Below, piece after piece: positions 52,513-63,200 of a stretch of DNA of 64,000 bases. The DNA comes from Paenibacillus sp. G2S3. GTDB taxonomy: Bacteria; Bacillota; Bacilli; Paenibacillales; Paenibacillaceae. A program made the position numbers and the translations under genes. A model generated the notes under the pieces. That model searched no databases. It saw nothing but the letters and a program-made list of their open reading frames with translations, and had not been told where the DNA came from. Where the stretch lies: positions 1,302,001 to 1,366,000 of the forward strand of contig NZ_CP126095.1 of the NCBI RefSeq assembly GCF_030123105.1, written 5' to 3'. How positions within the stretch are numbered: position 1 is the stretch's first letter; the number at the start of each line of letters is the position of its first letter.

Positions 52513-53954
52513 ACGGAAATCAAACGAATCGACCGTTGTTCTCTCTAAAACAAAGTATCCTACGCTTGAGCAAACCGGGCAAGGAAGACTTTTATGCATT
52601 TTTGCAAAAAATGAAAAACGATATGAATGAAGGACTGGAACGGGAGGATGATGCTTACTTCGAGTTAAATGCGAAGGCACTAATTGGCGATCCGCAGGCG
52701 GTTAGCTTTTTTATGAATGAGATAGAGAAGTACTTACGAAAAACACCCTTTACCGGCAAGGTTCCCGAAGCATACCGAACGGCGGCAGAAGCGCTCTATC
52801 ACGAGTGGAAGGGCTTTGGTCCGGCGTATCGCTGGTTTACTGATCGTGCATACAGTGAGTCAACTGGGCTTCAGATGATCGGAAAGCAAATCTTTTATAA
52901 CCATAAAGGTGAGTTTGTAGCTTATCCCTATGAGATGCCATCGTTAGATCGGGTCGAACAGTTAAAGCGCTCCTTATTAAAAAGTGATCCCAATAAAAAG
53001 CTGAACAAGGACAACCCTTCAGTGGAGTTTAAAATGGATGACCCGCTCTGGCCTGGCCGATTTATTCGGCTTGCCATTTGGGTATCCCCGAGAGTGTGGG
53101 ATGGCTTCACTACAATATCGTTGCGACGACAGGTTGTAGAATTTTTGAGTCTAGAAGATCAGGCGGGGACGGAATGTATTCCAGCGGAAGCAGTTGAAAT
53201 GATTCGGGCGTTATCCTCCACCTTTCGCAATACCATTATTGCGGGTGCTGTAGGCTCGGGAAAAACAACTTTTGCAAATACGATTGTCGGCGAGCAATTG
53301 CTTGGATCTTCATCCTGTATGGGTGTAGTGATGATAGAGAAGCATCCGGAGTCGATTTTACCTTATCAGATTAAGGGGCACCGAATTATTCCAATACAGG
53401 CTACGAACGAGGAATTGATGGAGGTAGGGGTAGAGTCTCTGCGGCATGACCCGAACATTTTGTATATGACCGAGATGCGGTATAACGAATGGGAGTTTTA
53501 TTTGTGGAGTGGGGAAAAAGGGTATGACGGTATCACTGGAACCTTCCACACCGTAGATTCGGAGGATATTCCTTATCAAGGCGCTTTTGCCGTGTCGACA
53601 AGGATTGGCGGGAGCCTTAAGGGTCATTTGATCTCTGCACTGAAATCATGCGAGCTGGTCTTTATTTTGGAAAGTGTTCCGAACGGGAAGAAGCGGCTGA
53701 CGCGAATATCGGAAGTTTTTTATGACGAGGACAAGAACTCTGTATTTGCGAATGATCTGATGCGCTGGGAACCTCAGAAGATGTGTTGGTCTTACAATGA
53801 CAAGCTGACGAAGAGCCTGGTTCTGAAGATGACTAAGAAAAATGAGCAGGCGACACAGTTGCTCCAGAAAGAGCTAGGACGGCTTGCAGCAGTAAAACCA
53901 ATGGAACAGCCTATCAAGGAAAGCTTGAAATCTAAGATTGTTCTTAACGAGTGA
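52509..53954 (+). CDS. TadA/VirB11-like secretion ATPase, operon 2
   Basis: A 481-residue ATPase, much diverged from the operon-1 TadA and about 70 residues longer. Walker A is GAVGSGKTT (246-254), the Walker B-like segment RHDPNILYMTEMRYNEW, and a His box GITGTFHTVDS are all present, so it should be active. The N-terminal 100 residues are helical with no clear relative. A long C-terminal tail (about 430-481) is lysine-rich. This is the only intact NTPase in operon 2 and so its probable motor. Confidence 0.85.
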   Translation: MNGNQTNRPLFSLKQSILRLSKPGKEDFYAFLQKMKNDMNEGLEREDDAYFELNAKALIGDPQAVSFFMNEIEKYLRKTPFTGKVPEAYRTAAEALYHEWKGFGPAYRWFTDRAYSESTGLQMIGKQIFYNHKGEFVAYPYEMPSLDRVEQLKRSLLKSDPNKKLNKDNPSVEFKMDDPLWPGRFIRLAIWVSPRVWDGFTTISLRRQVVEFLSLEDQAGTECIPAEAVEMIRALSSTFRNTIIAGAVGSGKTTFANTIVGEQLLGSSSCMGVVMIEKHPESILPYQIKGHRIIPIQATNEELMEVGVESLRHDPNILYMTEMRYNEWEFYLWSGEKGYDGITGTFHTVDSEDIPYQGAFAVSTRIGGSLKGHLISALKSCELVFILESVPNGKKRLTRISEVFYDEDKNSVFANDLMRWEPQKMCWSYNDKLTKSLVLKMTKKNEQATQLLQKELGRLAAVKPMEQPIKESLKSKIVLNE

Positions 53955-53966
53955 GGAGGTGAAACC

Positions 53967-55016
53967 GTGGATTTATTATTGTATATTCTTCGTTATGTCC
54001 TTCATTTGTTGATTGTTTGGGGAATATGGTTACTTATTAAACGGCTAATCGAACGGCATTTACGACAGGTAGGTCAGAAAGTCGATTTTCGGATCAAACA
54101 TAAAATGAGTATTTTTGGCAAAAGAGTTAGCTCGGTTAAAAAAAGGCTGTGGCTCTACCGTCATCTAGATAATCTTTTATATTTCGTACACCGAAAATAT
54201 GAGCCGGGAATCAGCGTTATGCGTTTTGCCACGCGTACAGCAATAGTGTTTATTGCAGTTTTTCTATCAGGACTACTGACGCTAAGTGAGCTTCCTGGGC
54301 AATTGAGTTTTAACAATCCTTTTCTGGAGGGGATCACCTTTAATGAAGGGCGTTCGATTCAGGGGGCTTGGAGATTTCCACTTTTTATGGCTTTGATTTC
54401 TGCTACGATTCCTTATTTTCGTATGAGATACATCTATGCGCAGAGGAAGGTACATGGAAGCTATGATTTACTCGATGTGGTCAAAATCTCCACCAAATTC
54501 ACTCACTTGTCGGTAGATTCCATTCTCGATCGGACAGCGGATTTTCTTACGGATAATAATGTATTGAAGGGCCCTCTGAAGCTACTAGGAGCTGCATTTT
54601 CTAATTACAGTAATGAGAAGGAGCTTGTTGAGGAAGCCGGTAGATTTTCCAATGCGATTGGTACTACCTTCGCCCTAGAATTTATATCGGATCTGCTCTA
54701 TGCCGAGAAGGAAGGAACCCGTTATTTAAAAAGCTCGTTGATGCTGTTAAACCGTTCTATGGAGCAACAGAGAGAAACGATTTTGACTGTAAAAGCGGGA
54801 AGTAGAGATGCGATCAGCCTTGGCTTATATGGGAATCTTTTGGTGCTGGTATCTACGGTTGGAACCTTTATGTACATGCTGAAGCCGGATGTCTATTTCC
54901 AATTGCAATTTGAGACTACAGTAGGACTTTCCTTTTTGATGGTGATCGTTTCTGGACTTTTTATTTCTTTTGTGATCAGCACTATTCTCGCCAGACCTAA
55001 ACTGGACTACCACTAA
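53967..55016 (+). CDS. TadB-like T2SSF membrane protein, operon 2
   Basis: A 349-residue membrane protein with helices at about 5-23, 88-106, 133-148, and two near the C-terminus (about 285-305 and 320-340). The cytosolic part contains YDLLDVVKISTKFTHLSVDS and LKSSLMLLNRSMEQQRETIL, which fit the helix-rich T2SSF core, but the sequence is far from the operon-1 TadB. GTG start after GAGGAGGTG, 12 bp behind the ATPase gene. Assignment rests on position and topology. Confidence 0.65.
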   Translation: MDLLLYILRYVLHLLIVWGIWLLIKRLIERHLRQVGQKVDFRIKHKMSIFGKRVSSVKKRLWLYRHLDNLLYFVHRKYEPGISVMRFATRTAIVFIAVFLSGLLTLSELPGQLSFNNPFLEGITFNEGRSIQGAWRFPLFMALISATIPYFRMRYIYAQRKVHGSYDLLDVVKISTKFTHLSVDSILDRTADFLTDNNVLKGPLKLLGAAFSNYSNEKELVEEAGRFSNAIGTTFALEFISDLLYAEKEGTRYLKSSLMLLNRSMEQQRETILTVKAGSRDAISLGLYGNLLVLVSTVGTFMYMLKPDVYFQLQFETTVGLSFLMVIVSGLFISFVISTILARPKLDYH

Positions 55017-55027
55017 GGTGATGAGCT

Positions 55028-55897
55028 ATGGACAGATTGTTACTATTAATTACCGTAATCGGGATTGTATATATCGCATTACTTGTATTTGTAAGCAGCA
55101 GTAGTAAACAGGAACGATATCTTGTCCGACTAGAGCTACGGTGGAATGAGCTCGGGGAACGGGTGCAGGGGGATAGATTTCAGCAATTATTGAATGATTC
55201 TGGTTTATCGATTTCGGCCCGTAAAATTACGCTCTTCCGTTATTCAGCAGCGCTGATTTATTTAATAACTCAAGTCGTCAGCGATTTCATTCGTTCTAAT
55301 TCTTTTTCTATTTATGACCCTCTAATTGCTCTACTTATTCTCGTAATCAGCAGTCCGATGCGCTATCTTCCGTTTGGCTGGGTGCTTGCATGGCTTCATC
55401 AAAAAACGGTTATTAAAAAAGACGGTGAGCTGATCTCTTTCATCCGTCTATACGAGAATAATCGGCTACGCAAGCGCGGATATGCGCAATTTGGCACTTT
55501 TTGCGGGAGTACGGCTGGACATTTTCAATATATACGTCAGGACTTATACGAGTTGTCAGAACGAGCAGTAGATGAGGGTGTAGAGGGGGCGATTGAATGG
55601 TTTTGTGCAAAGTTTCCGGATAATCATAGTTTTATTAATGACATTCGGTCCATTTTGTTGGCTACAGAGGGTATGGATGACGACACAGAAGCGGCGAATT
55701 ACTTACGTGAACAAGGTAAGATTATCTCCAAAATCTCAAGCGATCAGTATTTGAAAAAGTGGTCTTTTATCGGAGATCTATCTACGATCATTAATGTGAT
55801 CCCATCGATTGCAACTTTTTTAATGATTGTCGCGATGGCGATGCAGTACATTTTGCTGATCAAAGGAAATTTTAATGGGGTCGGCATGTTCCAGTGA
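55028..55897 (+). CDS. TadC-like membrane protein, operon 2
   Basis: A 289-residue protein with an N-terminal helix (about 3-20), two middle helices (about 70-120) and a C-terminal one (about 258-278, IINVIPSIATFLMIVAMAMQ). A soluble middle with LYELSERAVDEGVEGAIEWF resembles the T2SSF helix pairs of TadC. It partners the gene before it, as in Tad loci. The ATG starts 11 bp after the upstream stop. Sequence support is weak; position is the stronger argument. Confidence 0.6.
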   Translation: MDRLLLLITVIGIVYIALLVFVSSSSKQERYLVRLELRWNELGERVQGDRFQQLLNDSGLSISARKITLFRYSAALIYLITQVVSDFIRSNSFSIYDPLIALLILVISSPMRYLPFGWVLAWLHQKTVIKKDGELISFIRLYENNRLRKRGYAQFGTFCGSTAGHFQYIRQDLYELSERAVDEGVEGAIEWFCAKFPDNHSFINDIRSILLATEGMDDDTEAANYLREQGKIISKISSDQYLKKWSFIGDLSTIINVIPSIATFLMIVAMAMQYILLIKGNFNGVGMFQ

Positions 55898-55953
55898 GAA
55901 ATTGTATGTTCAACATTATTTAAAAAATATAAAATAAAAGGGAGATTTTAACA

Positions 55954-56163
55954 ATGAAAAAGGACGCTATTTCTACAGGGTTGTTTATCGCTATCGGATT
56001 TTTGTGTGTGGCCATCGTAATTGCCGTTTTGATTCCAGTGGTGCGAGAAGTAATTGATGCTACGGATGATAACAAACCGACGATTCCGGGTGTAACCTTA
56101 GTTCAGCCGTTGGATTCAACCCAAACTGCAGTTGCCCGGGTCTTGAACCACACTTCGGTTTAA
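55954..56163 (+). CDS. one-helix pilin-like microprotein A, operon 2
   Basis: A 69-residue protein: MKKDAISTGLFIAIGFLCVA starts it, a short charged head and a membrane helix (about 8-30), then a Thr/Pro-containing exposed tail. It occupies the place of the Flp pilin, but no Gly-x4-Glu prepilin site is visible, so cleavage by TadV is doubtful. The gene at 56171 is a paralogue. GGGAGA precedes the ATG. Confidence 0.7.
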   Translation: MKKDAISTGLFIAIGFLCVAIVIAVLIPVVREVIDATDDNKPTIPGVTLVQPLDSTQTAVARVLNHTSV

Positions 56164-56170
56164 CTCGGCT

Positions 56171-56314
56171 ATGAAAAAAGACTCTATCTCCATTGCAATG
56201 TTTCTGGCCATTGGTTTTGTGATCGCAGGGATGTTTATCACAGTAGCTACGCATATCATTGGCAGCAGTCAGGACGATATCATCACACATACTAAGCAAG
56301 TAGAGCAATATTAG
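56171..56314 (+). CDS. one-helix pilin-like microprotein B, operon 2
   Basis: A 47-residue protein starting MKKDSISIAMFLAIGFVIAG, clearly a paralogue of the protein encoded just before it (shared MKKDxIS and AIGF) with a shorter acidic tail ending KQVEQY. It starts 7 bp after the upstream stop and has no good ribosome site of its own, so it probably depends on coupled translation. Together the pair might be major and minor subunits of a fibre, or membrane adaptors; both are inference. Confidence 0.68.
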   Translation: MKKDSISIAMFLAIGFVIAGMFITVATHIIGSSQDDIITHTKQVEQY

Positions 56315-56329
56315 AAGGAGGCGTTTCTA

Positions 56330-56710
56330 TTGAAGGAGACCGTCCTCCGGGCATTATTCATGTGGCTTGTCCTGTTTATTATCCTGCAGCCCATTTTTAC
56401 CTATATCGATTATCTGCTAGATTTACAAGTCAAAGCTAATACGTCCTACATCACACAAAAAGCTGCAACGGAGGGGATGGTCACAGCGTCTATGCGGAAC
56501 GAAGTGATTTCAAATCTGAAGGCGATTGGGTTCTCAGAGGGTTCCATCGAAATTACGAGTAGTACGGACACCGTTCAAGAGCGGAAACAACGGATTGATG
56601 TGTATGTAACTGCGCCGCGGGTAAATTTGTTTCCGTATAATTTCTCCACGGTTTCGCAGCCGACCCGATATTATGGACATGGGTCAATTATGAGTGAATA
56701 TCTCGATTGA
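56330..56710 (+). CDS. TadE/pseudopilin-like protein 1, operon 2
   Basis: A 126-residue protein with an N-terminal membrane helix (about 6-28) and an exported domain. The segment ITQKAATEGMVTASMRNEVI resembles the helix after the membrane part in TadE-type and type IV minor pilins. There is no clear Glu+5 prepilin site. TTG start with GAAGGAGGC upstream. It is followed after 20 bp by a similar-sized protein. Confidence 0.6.
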   Translation: MKETVLRALFMWLVLFIILQPIFTYIDYLLDLQVKANTSYITQKAATEGMVTASMRNEVISNLKAIGFSEGSIEITSSTDTVQERKQRIDVYVTAPRVNLFPYNFSTVSQPTRYYGHGSIMSEYLD

Positions 56711-56730
56711 TTAAGGGATGAGCCTAATTT

Positions 56731-57228
56731 ATGGATTACATTATTAAGCTGGCATTTGTCCTACTGATCTTTATCTACTCCTGGTTCTTTCAGATCCAGA
56801 ATCAGGAGTGGGACATGCTGCGCAGCATGCTAAAAGATGCAAACAATATCGCCGTTCACGACGCCGCACAGGAATTAGATGAAACTGAACTCACACGAGG
56901 TCGTCTAATTATCGATCCTGCGCTTGCTTACGATACTTTTCAGCATACCTTGCAGTTAAATCTTGGACTAGATAACGGTCTTTCTCCCAAAATGGGCAGC
57001 CGTTTTAAAAATCAAGTAAAGATTGTGAAGTTTGATATTGTTGATGATTCGGACGGAGTGACTTTTCCGCTTTTATACGAGGATAGTGAATATGGCATTA
57101 CCAAATACATAGAGGGTCCCTCGGTTATTGCCGTCATTGAGACGAAACATCCGCTGCTGATCTCCAGAGCCAAAACACAAGAGCCAATCAGAGTACCTGC
57201 AGTTCAGGAGTATAAGTTTAATAAGTAG
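56731..57228 (+). CDS. pseudopilin-like exported protein 2, operon 2
   Basis: A 165-residue protein with one N-terminal membrane helix (about 3-20, IIKLAFVLLIFIYSWFF) and an exported region with NNIAVHDAAQELDETELTRG, a helix again like those of TadE-type proteins, then a beta-rich end. No family was recognised. It lies between the other small exported proteins of operon 2 and so probably belongs to the same extracellular assembly. Confidence 0.6.
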   Translation: MDYIIKLAFVLLIFIYSWFFQIQNQEWDMLRSMLKDANNIAVHDAAQELDETELTRGRLIIDPALAYDTFQHTLQLNLGLDNGLSPKMGSRFKNQVKIVKFDIVDDSDGVTFPLLYEDSEYGITKYIEGPSVIAVIETKHPLLISRAKTQEPIRVPAVQEYKFNK

Positions 57229-57263
57229 GAAAAATCCAATTGAGACAAGGGAGAGATTTGGGG

Positions 57264-57914
57264 ATGAAGAGAGTTGTAAAGGCGACTTTAGTAGCGACAA
57301 TGTTATTTAGCGTGGTATTGGGGCAGGGAGTGGTTGCAAATGCGGAAACGGTTACACCAGTAGTTACGGCTAAGCCAACGACAACAATGGAACCAGCCAC
57401 CACCGCGAAACCTGCAGCAACACCAGTGCCTATTATGAGGGATAATCTGAGTAAATTTGGGCTGGAAAAAGAAGTGGAGTTGCCTGTGACAGTTACGGCG
57501 GGTGGGTTGAGTTATACGTTGGAGAAGATAATGATCTTTGATGCAAAGTCCAAAGATGCTCAAGCACTGATTAAGAAGTTCAAATATTCCGGAGAAGGGA
57601 AGTACTTTATTTGGACTAAAATTACAGTGGAAAATAATAGTGGTAATACAATTAAAAAAGATTATACGGATTTAAGTGAGAAATGGCGCTTAGGATTTGG
57701 TAACAAATTAGATGCGTATCCAACTATGCCAAGAAGCAAGGATACTTCTGTGAACGACAAAGAGGCACTATGGGGATGGAAATTAGCGCCGGGACAGAAA
57801 ATGACTACCTACCAAGCCTATTACTATGATGGAGATTTTAAGTCTTTTGTTATTTGGTTAGACAACAAAAAAGATTCGGCTACAAAATACATCGTAAACA
57901 CTTCAGAAGTTTAA
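57264..57914 (+). CDS. secreted DUF4352-like protein, operon 2
   Basis: A 216-residue secreted protein. Signal peptide about 1-27 (cut after VVANA), then a Thr/Pro/Ala-rich spacer (about 30-55), then an immunoglobulin-like beta-sandwich with FIWTKITVENNSGNTIKKDY and APGQKMTTYQAYYYDG, as in telomeric/DUF4352-type domains. It may be a cell-surface component of the second apparatus. The ATG at 57264 follows GGGAGAG; a TTG at 57240 is less likely. Three bp separate it from the next gene. Confidence 0.65.
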   Translation: MKRVVKATLVATMLFSVVLGQGVVANAETVTPVVTAKPTTTMEPATTAKPAATPVPIMRDNLSKFGLEKEVELPVTVTAGGLSYTLEKIMIFDAKSKDAQALIKKFKYSGEGKYFIWTKITVENNSGNTIKKDYTDLSEKWRLGFGNKLDAYPTMPRSKDTSVNDKEALWGWKLAPGQKMTTYQAYYYDGDFKSFVIWLDNKKDSATKYIVNTSEV

Positions 57915-57932
57915 GAGGTGATGAAGTTGCAG

Positions 57933-60212
57933 ATGAAGAAAAATAAAAAAATCAGGATATTCTCAATTATTCTTATAATTGGTCTATTACTTTCGCCAAA
58001 CTTGATGAATTCAGCTCAAGCAGCAGAGGTGAAATCTGGATCAGTAAGTATACCTATTACAACTGGATTAACGGGATCAGGGAATGCAGCAAAAACTTTT
58101 TACTTAGACCCGCCTAGTGGAGTAAACGTCGCTGCAATTAAAGCAGGAACTTTTAAATATTCAGGCAATAACAGCTTAGTTGGAGCAATTAGCGTAGAGA
58201 ATGGAAAAATAAAAGTTACACTCAAAGGTAATGAAAAAGTTGAAACGTTTAATGTTACAGGAATGGATGGTAACGATCCTGAAAAAGTTTTTAAAAGTAC
58301 GCCGGGTAACTCTATTTGGCGATATGCAGATGGGCGAAGATGGCAGATTAATGATTATAATCAAGATCGTGGAGTGAACACAAGCAAAAACGTAAACGCT
58401 ACAGATTTTAATACTCCATCAGACGAACCACCAAAAACAACTGTTGCCACAAAATCTGATCCAGTTAGTCCGAGTCAAGCAACATGGTTTAGAGACAATG
58501 TTAATACTATCCCATACAGTAATATTATTCAGTCTAGCATTAAGCTGGTACCCATGGCGCTTCAAGGGGACAAAGGGCAAGTTGGACAAAAAAACGGGAA
58601 ATTCATTATTACTTATCAAGTACCATCAGGGCAATATACACCCGAACAACCGTCGGATACCTTTGATAAAGGGATTTGGGTAATTGGGCGGCTATATTAT
58701 ATCATTTTGCCATACTACTTCACTGCCGAAGCAAAAATGACCTCATATAGCTATGCGGGAACTGTCAATTTTGATTATGCACTACCTGATCAAGTTATTT
58801 TGAATGCTTCAGCTACATTAATTGAACCCAACCCGAATCCTGCGAAAATGACTGGTGACAAAGTTGCTGTAAAAATTAATGTTAAAGGTGAATTACTAGC
58901 CTATACAGACACTTCTAATATTTCTGAATGGGCGTTTTATGCAAGAGAGAAAGAAATAGCTGTTGCGGATATGAAGAAAGAATATTCAAAAGTTCTTACT
59001 GCGGGTAAAGACTTTGATTTTTCAATCCCAGCGTCCAAATTGGTGGGAAAAGATAATTATAAACAAGACTATGCTATAAAGGTTGTCGTACGGTTCAAAA
59101 ATCCAGTACAAACAAAAGCAGGTCCTATTTCATCTTTAGAGGCAGGACCTGAGATATCAGCTGGAGTGTATAAGAAAGATCCTCCAGGTGATCTTTTCCC
59201 TCCTAACCCAAACCCACCAGCTAAACCTGAAGGTAAACCGCCCATCGCACGGATCAGCGCCCCTAAATATGTCAAAGCTGGAGACGACATGATGGTGTAC
59301 GGAGGCGCTTCTTCTGATCCGGATGGTTATATCACAGATTATTCCTGGGGTACTCAAGGAGCGCAGGGTGGGATCGGTAATACAGCACGAGGATACATAT
59401 GGTATACAAGAGATGATGTAGGGCAGACTTTCCCAATTGGGCTCACAGTAGTTGACAACGATGGTCAAATTGGGAGTACTAGTACTGAGGTAACAGTGAT
59501 TGAACCTAAGCCTGCTGCTATATTAAACATTTCTGGCACACTAAAACAAAATCGAAAAACAACGCTCATGAATATTAGTCAAAGTCCTACTCGTTTTCCA
59601 TTGGTCCCATCAAAAACTCAGATCTCTATCAGTGCTGTTTCTGGTGGTACGAATGCAGATATTAAATACAGTGGTACGTTAGCTGATTTTCAGAGTAAGG
59701 ATATTCTATTTAAGAGTCCAGGTAAATATAAAGCTACAATTTATGTGGAAAATACCTTGGGATATTCTGATCGTAGTGAACTGATTTTTGATATCGTTCC
59801 AGATGAATTGCCATTTGCTTACTTTGGGATGCCGGGAAAAGTATACCGCGATCCGAGTAATGGAAATAAGGCAGTGGTTTCAATAGATGATATGTCTTTT
59901 ACTAAGGATAAAGATCCACTCATTCGTCGGATTTGGGAATATCGTTACGATTCTAATAACAACGGATCTTTTGCAGATGAGAGTTGGGCTCGGTTTAACG
60001 AAGAGAATCGCACTCGTCTGAATTTGGAGCTATATGAAGTCGGAAAATATGAAATACGTCTTACAGTTCTCGAAGAATTTGGACAGCCCACGATTGAAGA
60101 ATTTGTAACTGAAGATGATAGAAAACGGATAAATTCTGATAGCACACAAAATCTCATTGAACGGATTGTAGAGGTGGAGAATCGGGCACCAGAGGTAGAT
60201 TGGGATCTATAA
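57933..60212 (+). CDS. large secreted PKD-domain protein, operon 2
   Basis: About 759 residues. Signal peptide about 1-31 (ending SAQAA), beta-rich modules, a Pro-rich hinge (PPNPNPPAKPEGKPP, about 430), a PKD domain (about 437-530 with GASSDPDGYITDYSWG and GQTFPIGLTVVDNDGQ), and more Ig-like modules to the end. It is likely an exported adhesin or fibre subunit. Start could be ATG 57933, TTG 57927 or ATG 57921; AGAGGTGA at 57913-57920 favours the later two less clearly. It forms a tandem with the longer gene after it. Confidence 0.7.
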   Translation: MKKNKKIRIFSIILIIGLLLSPNLMNSAQAAEVKSGSVSIPITTGLTGSGNAAKTFYLDPPSGVNVAAIKAGTFKYSGNNSLVGAISVENGKIKVTLKGNEKVETFNVTGMDGNDPEKVFKSTPGNSIWRYADGRRWQINDYNQDRGVNTSKNVNATDFNTPSDEPPKTTVATKSDPVSPSQATWFRDNVNTIPYSNIIQSSIKLVPMALQGDKGQVGQKNGKFIITYQVPSGQYTPEQPSDTFDKGIWVIGRLYYIILPYYFTAEAKMTSYSYAGTVNFDYALPDQVILNASATLIEPNPNPAKMTGDKVAVKINVKGELLAYTDTSNISEWAFYAREKEIAVADMKKEYSKVLTAGKDFDFSIPASKLVGKDNYKQDYAIKVVVRFKNPVQTKAGPISSLEAGPEISAGVYKKDPPGDLFPPNPNPPAKPEGKPPIARISAPKYVKAGDDMMVYGGASSDPDGYITDYSWGTQGAQGGIGNTARGYIWYTRDDVGQTFPIGLTVVDNDGQIGSTSTEVTVIEPKPAAILNISGTLKQNRKTTLMNISQSPTRFPLVPSKTQISISAVSGGTNADIKYSGTLADFQSKDILFKSPGKYKATIYVENTLGYSDRSELIFDIVPDELPFAYFGMPGKVYRDPSNGNKAVVSIDDMSFTKDKDPLIRRIWEYRYDSNNNGSFADESWARFNEENRTRLNLELYEVGKYEIRLTVLEEFGQPTIEEFVTEDDRKRINSDSTQNLIERIVEVENRAPEVDWDL

Positions 60213-60234
60213 GTGAAGAACGGAGGATGGTCTT

Positions 60235-63200
60235 GTGAAACAAAAATTCAGGATAAGCTTCATTTTATATTTCTTGTTAATTTTTACAATATTGCCAATC
60301 TTACCTCAACCATTATCAGAGAGGGTAGGAATAAGTACGACAGCTCAGGCTGCTGATGATGATAACATTATTAACTACAGGGATATTACTTTTAATAGTG
60401 GGTTTGCAACACATGCACAACCCAATACAATTAATATCCGTTTCCCAGCAATTAAAGTTACAAACATTTCTTATAACAAGATAACTAAACAATTATTTTA
60501 TGATATAGCACCTGGCGCAGCTCCTATGAATATTGATATCAACTGGAACAACAATACTCCGCCAGGGCAGTCTCATTTATGGAATCAGAAACTAACAATA
60601 GATATGTGTGGTTCTGCCTACACTGAGGCGGGGTATGAACGCGAAAAAAACCGATTATACGGGTTGGATCAAACATGGACATGTTCGGCCGGAAATTATT
60701 TTTGGGGTCAAACTCAGAACTGGAGCACTGACTATGGAACGCTCTATAATATTGGCCTTGCACATACCGGAAGAGAGATTAATCTAGATTTTGACCTTTC
60801 TACTATAAGAAGCGCCATGAAGACTACTTATCCTAATATCTTCACACAAGGGCACAATATGTTTAACCCAGCTGATGATGATAATTCAAACCCTCCCGAA
60901 CTTTTTCGAATAAGATTCCTTGCATTCTCAGGATGGTATAGAACGGATTTGGGTCCGTCAGAGGGGCCCTACCAAGCAAATTATGAACCTGGAGGTTATA
61001 CGCCCTACATGACTGAGGTTGCTAAATTGATTCCTAACCATCCTCCTTCTATTTCGGTAGGGACACCGAATGGTATAACGCTAGTAAATGCGCCTGGACT
61101 GAGTGGTATCAATATTGAAGGATATGTAAGTGATCCGGATAACGAAGATGTGACGGTTACTGCAGAGATTCCTAACGTATTTTATAAGAAGACTACAGTA
61201 TATAAGGCGCAATCGTCAAAACCATTTTACATCCCAATAGATGCGATTGATGATGCTTTATCACCTGGGTCTTACAATATGATAATTACAGCATCTGATC
61301 CTTCAGGAATGAAACAATCAAAGAATTTAACTATAAATGTCAAACAGCAGATGAGGAATAAGTCATTTATCCTTATCAATACCCCTGTTGAAACGAGAAC
61401 CAAATTCTTTGATTCTGAAGGAGATTCGAAATCCACAGAACGTTTCAGATATGATCATAATCCTTATTTCTATGATAACTCTATGGGGATTATTGGAGAT
61501 TCAGGATTATGGAGAACATCTACTTATTCTTCATTCCCCTATAGTGGGGTATATATTGCGACCTTTCAGGGTCGAGATAATCCCAAAAATGATGACCGAT
61601 TTGATGTTTACCGGAAATGGAGCCGGGATAATTTATCCTCTATGACTTTTCATGTGCATCGAAAGCCGATAGCTTTATTCAGTGCGAAGTTGATGGGAGG
61701 ATATATTCAAATCTCTGATAGCTCTTACGATCTAGATCACATTACTGCGACCAATAAAGGGCTTGTCGATAGACAATGGCAGTATAAGAAAACAGAAGCT
61801 TCGATATGGAATGATGGCCAGCCGCCTAATCCGTTGCCAAGTAATGATCAATACGATATTCGGCTAAGAGTAAGGGACATGGATGGTGAAAATGGGTTAG
61901 GCATATGGAGTGATTGGTGCCAGAGGACAGTAGGAGCAGCTGCAAATCTACCTCCTGTAGCGCTATTCACAGTTGAGCCTAATATTGTTTCCTACCGTAA
62001 GGCCACGACGATTATAGATAAATCATTTGATCCGGATAATGATCCATTGGATATTTATTATTGGACAGTAATTAAAGATGGATGGAATAAAGTATGGGAG
62101 CATTGGGGTGGAGCGACAACACCGCCGAATATCGCCGCGTTTGGACCAGGAAATTATCAAATAAATCTACAAGTACATGATAATCGTGGTTTGTGGTCGG
62201 AATGGTATAGTCAAAGCGTACAAGTCATGAATCACCCACCTGCAGCCGCTTTTAATATGCCATCTGAAGTATATCGAGATACGCTCATTACGATGCAAAA
62301 TACGACACCAGATCCAGATGAAGATGGAGATTCGCTGTCTTACGCATGGTACGCTAGACTTAATAACAGCCCTTATTATTATGCGGGTAGCAATCGTAAT
62401 CAATCCATGGCAATCAGGGATTTAATTGCAAGGAGTGGGGTTTCACCTCAACAAGCGATATCTGATGGATGGGAAATGCGACTTAATGTTTCAGATATAC
62501 CAGTAAGCTCGAATGTTTCAGCATTGACTTCGTATGCTACACGTATGTTTACTGTTAAAAACCATATTCCAACAGCAGGAATTAATGGACCAAGCAGTGT
62601 TTATCAGTTTGATACTATAACATACTATGGGGTGGATTCTGATAATGATCCATCTGATATCAGTAGTTTGCAGTATTACTGGAAAGTTACAGATAGTGAT
62701 GGTGCAACTGATATGTACCGGACTCCTAATATCAAAATTGATTTTCCTGAGTCTGGGATCTACACACTAGAACATTGGGTTGTGGACCAGATTGGTGATA
62801 AGTCCAACATAGCTACCCTGAAGTTAAATGTAGCTAAGAATCTGCCTCCAACTTTAACTCTCACTACTCCTGCTGGAACCACAACTAATCCGTCGGTAAT
62901 AGATGCGGAGTTACAAGGAGATCCACTCATTAAGTGGACGTATACAGATCCAGAAAATGATCCACAGGAAAAGTATAGACTGGAGTTTTATTCGAAGGAT
63001 GATCTCTTGGTAAAGAGTGTTGAAAATCCGGATAGCAGCGGACTACTTAGACAATATCAAATCCCAAACAACACATTTGAACGCTTCGAAAAATTTACCG
63101 TCTATGGACGAGCCTTTTCAAAATTGTCTTGGTCAGAAATATCTAATGAAAAAACATTCATCATCGATAATCCCCCTAAGCCGGGATTCACTCTGATCAC

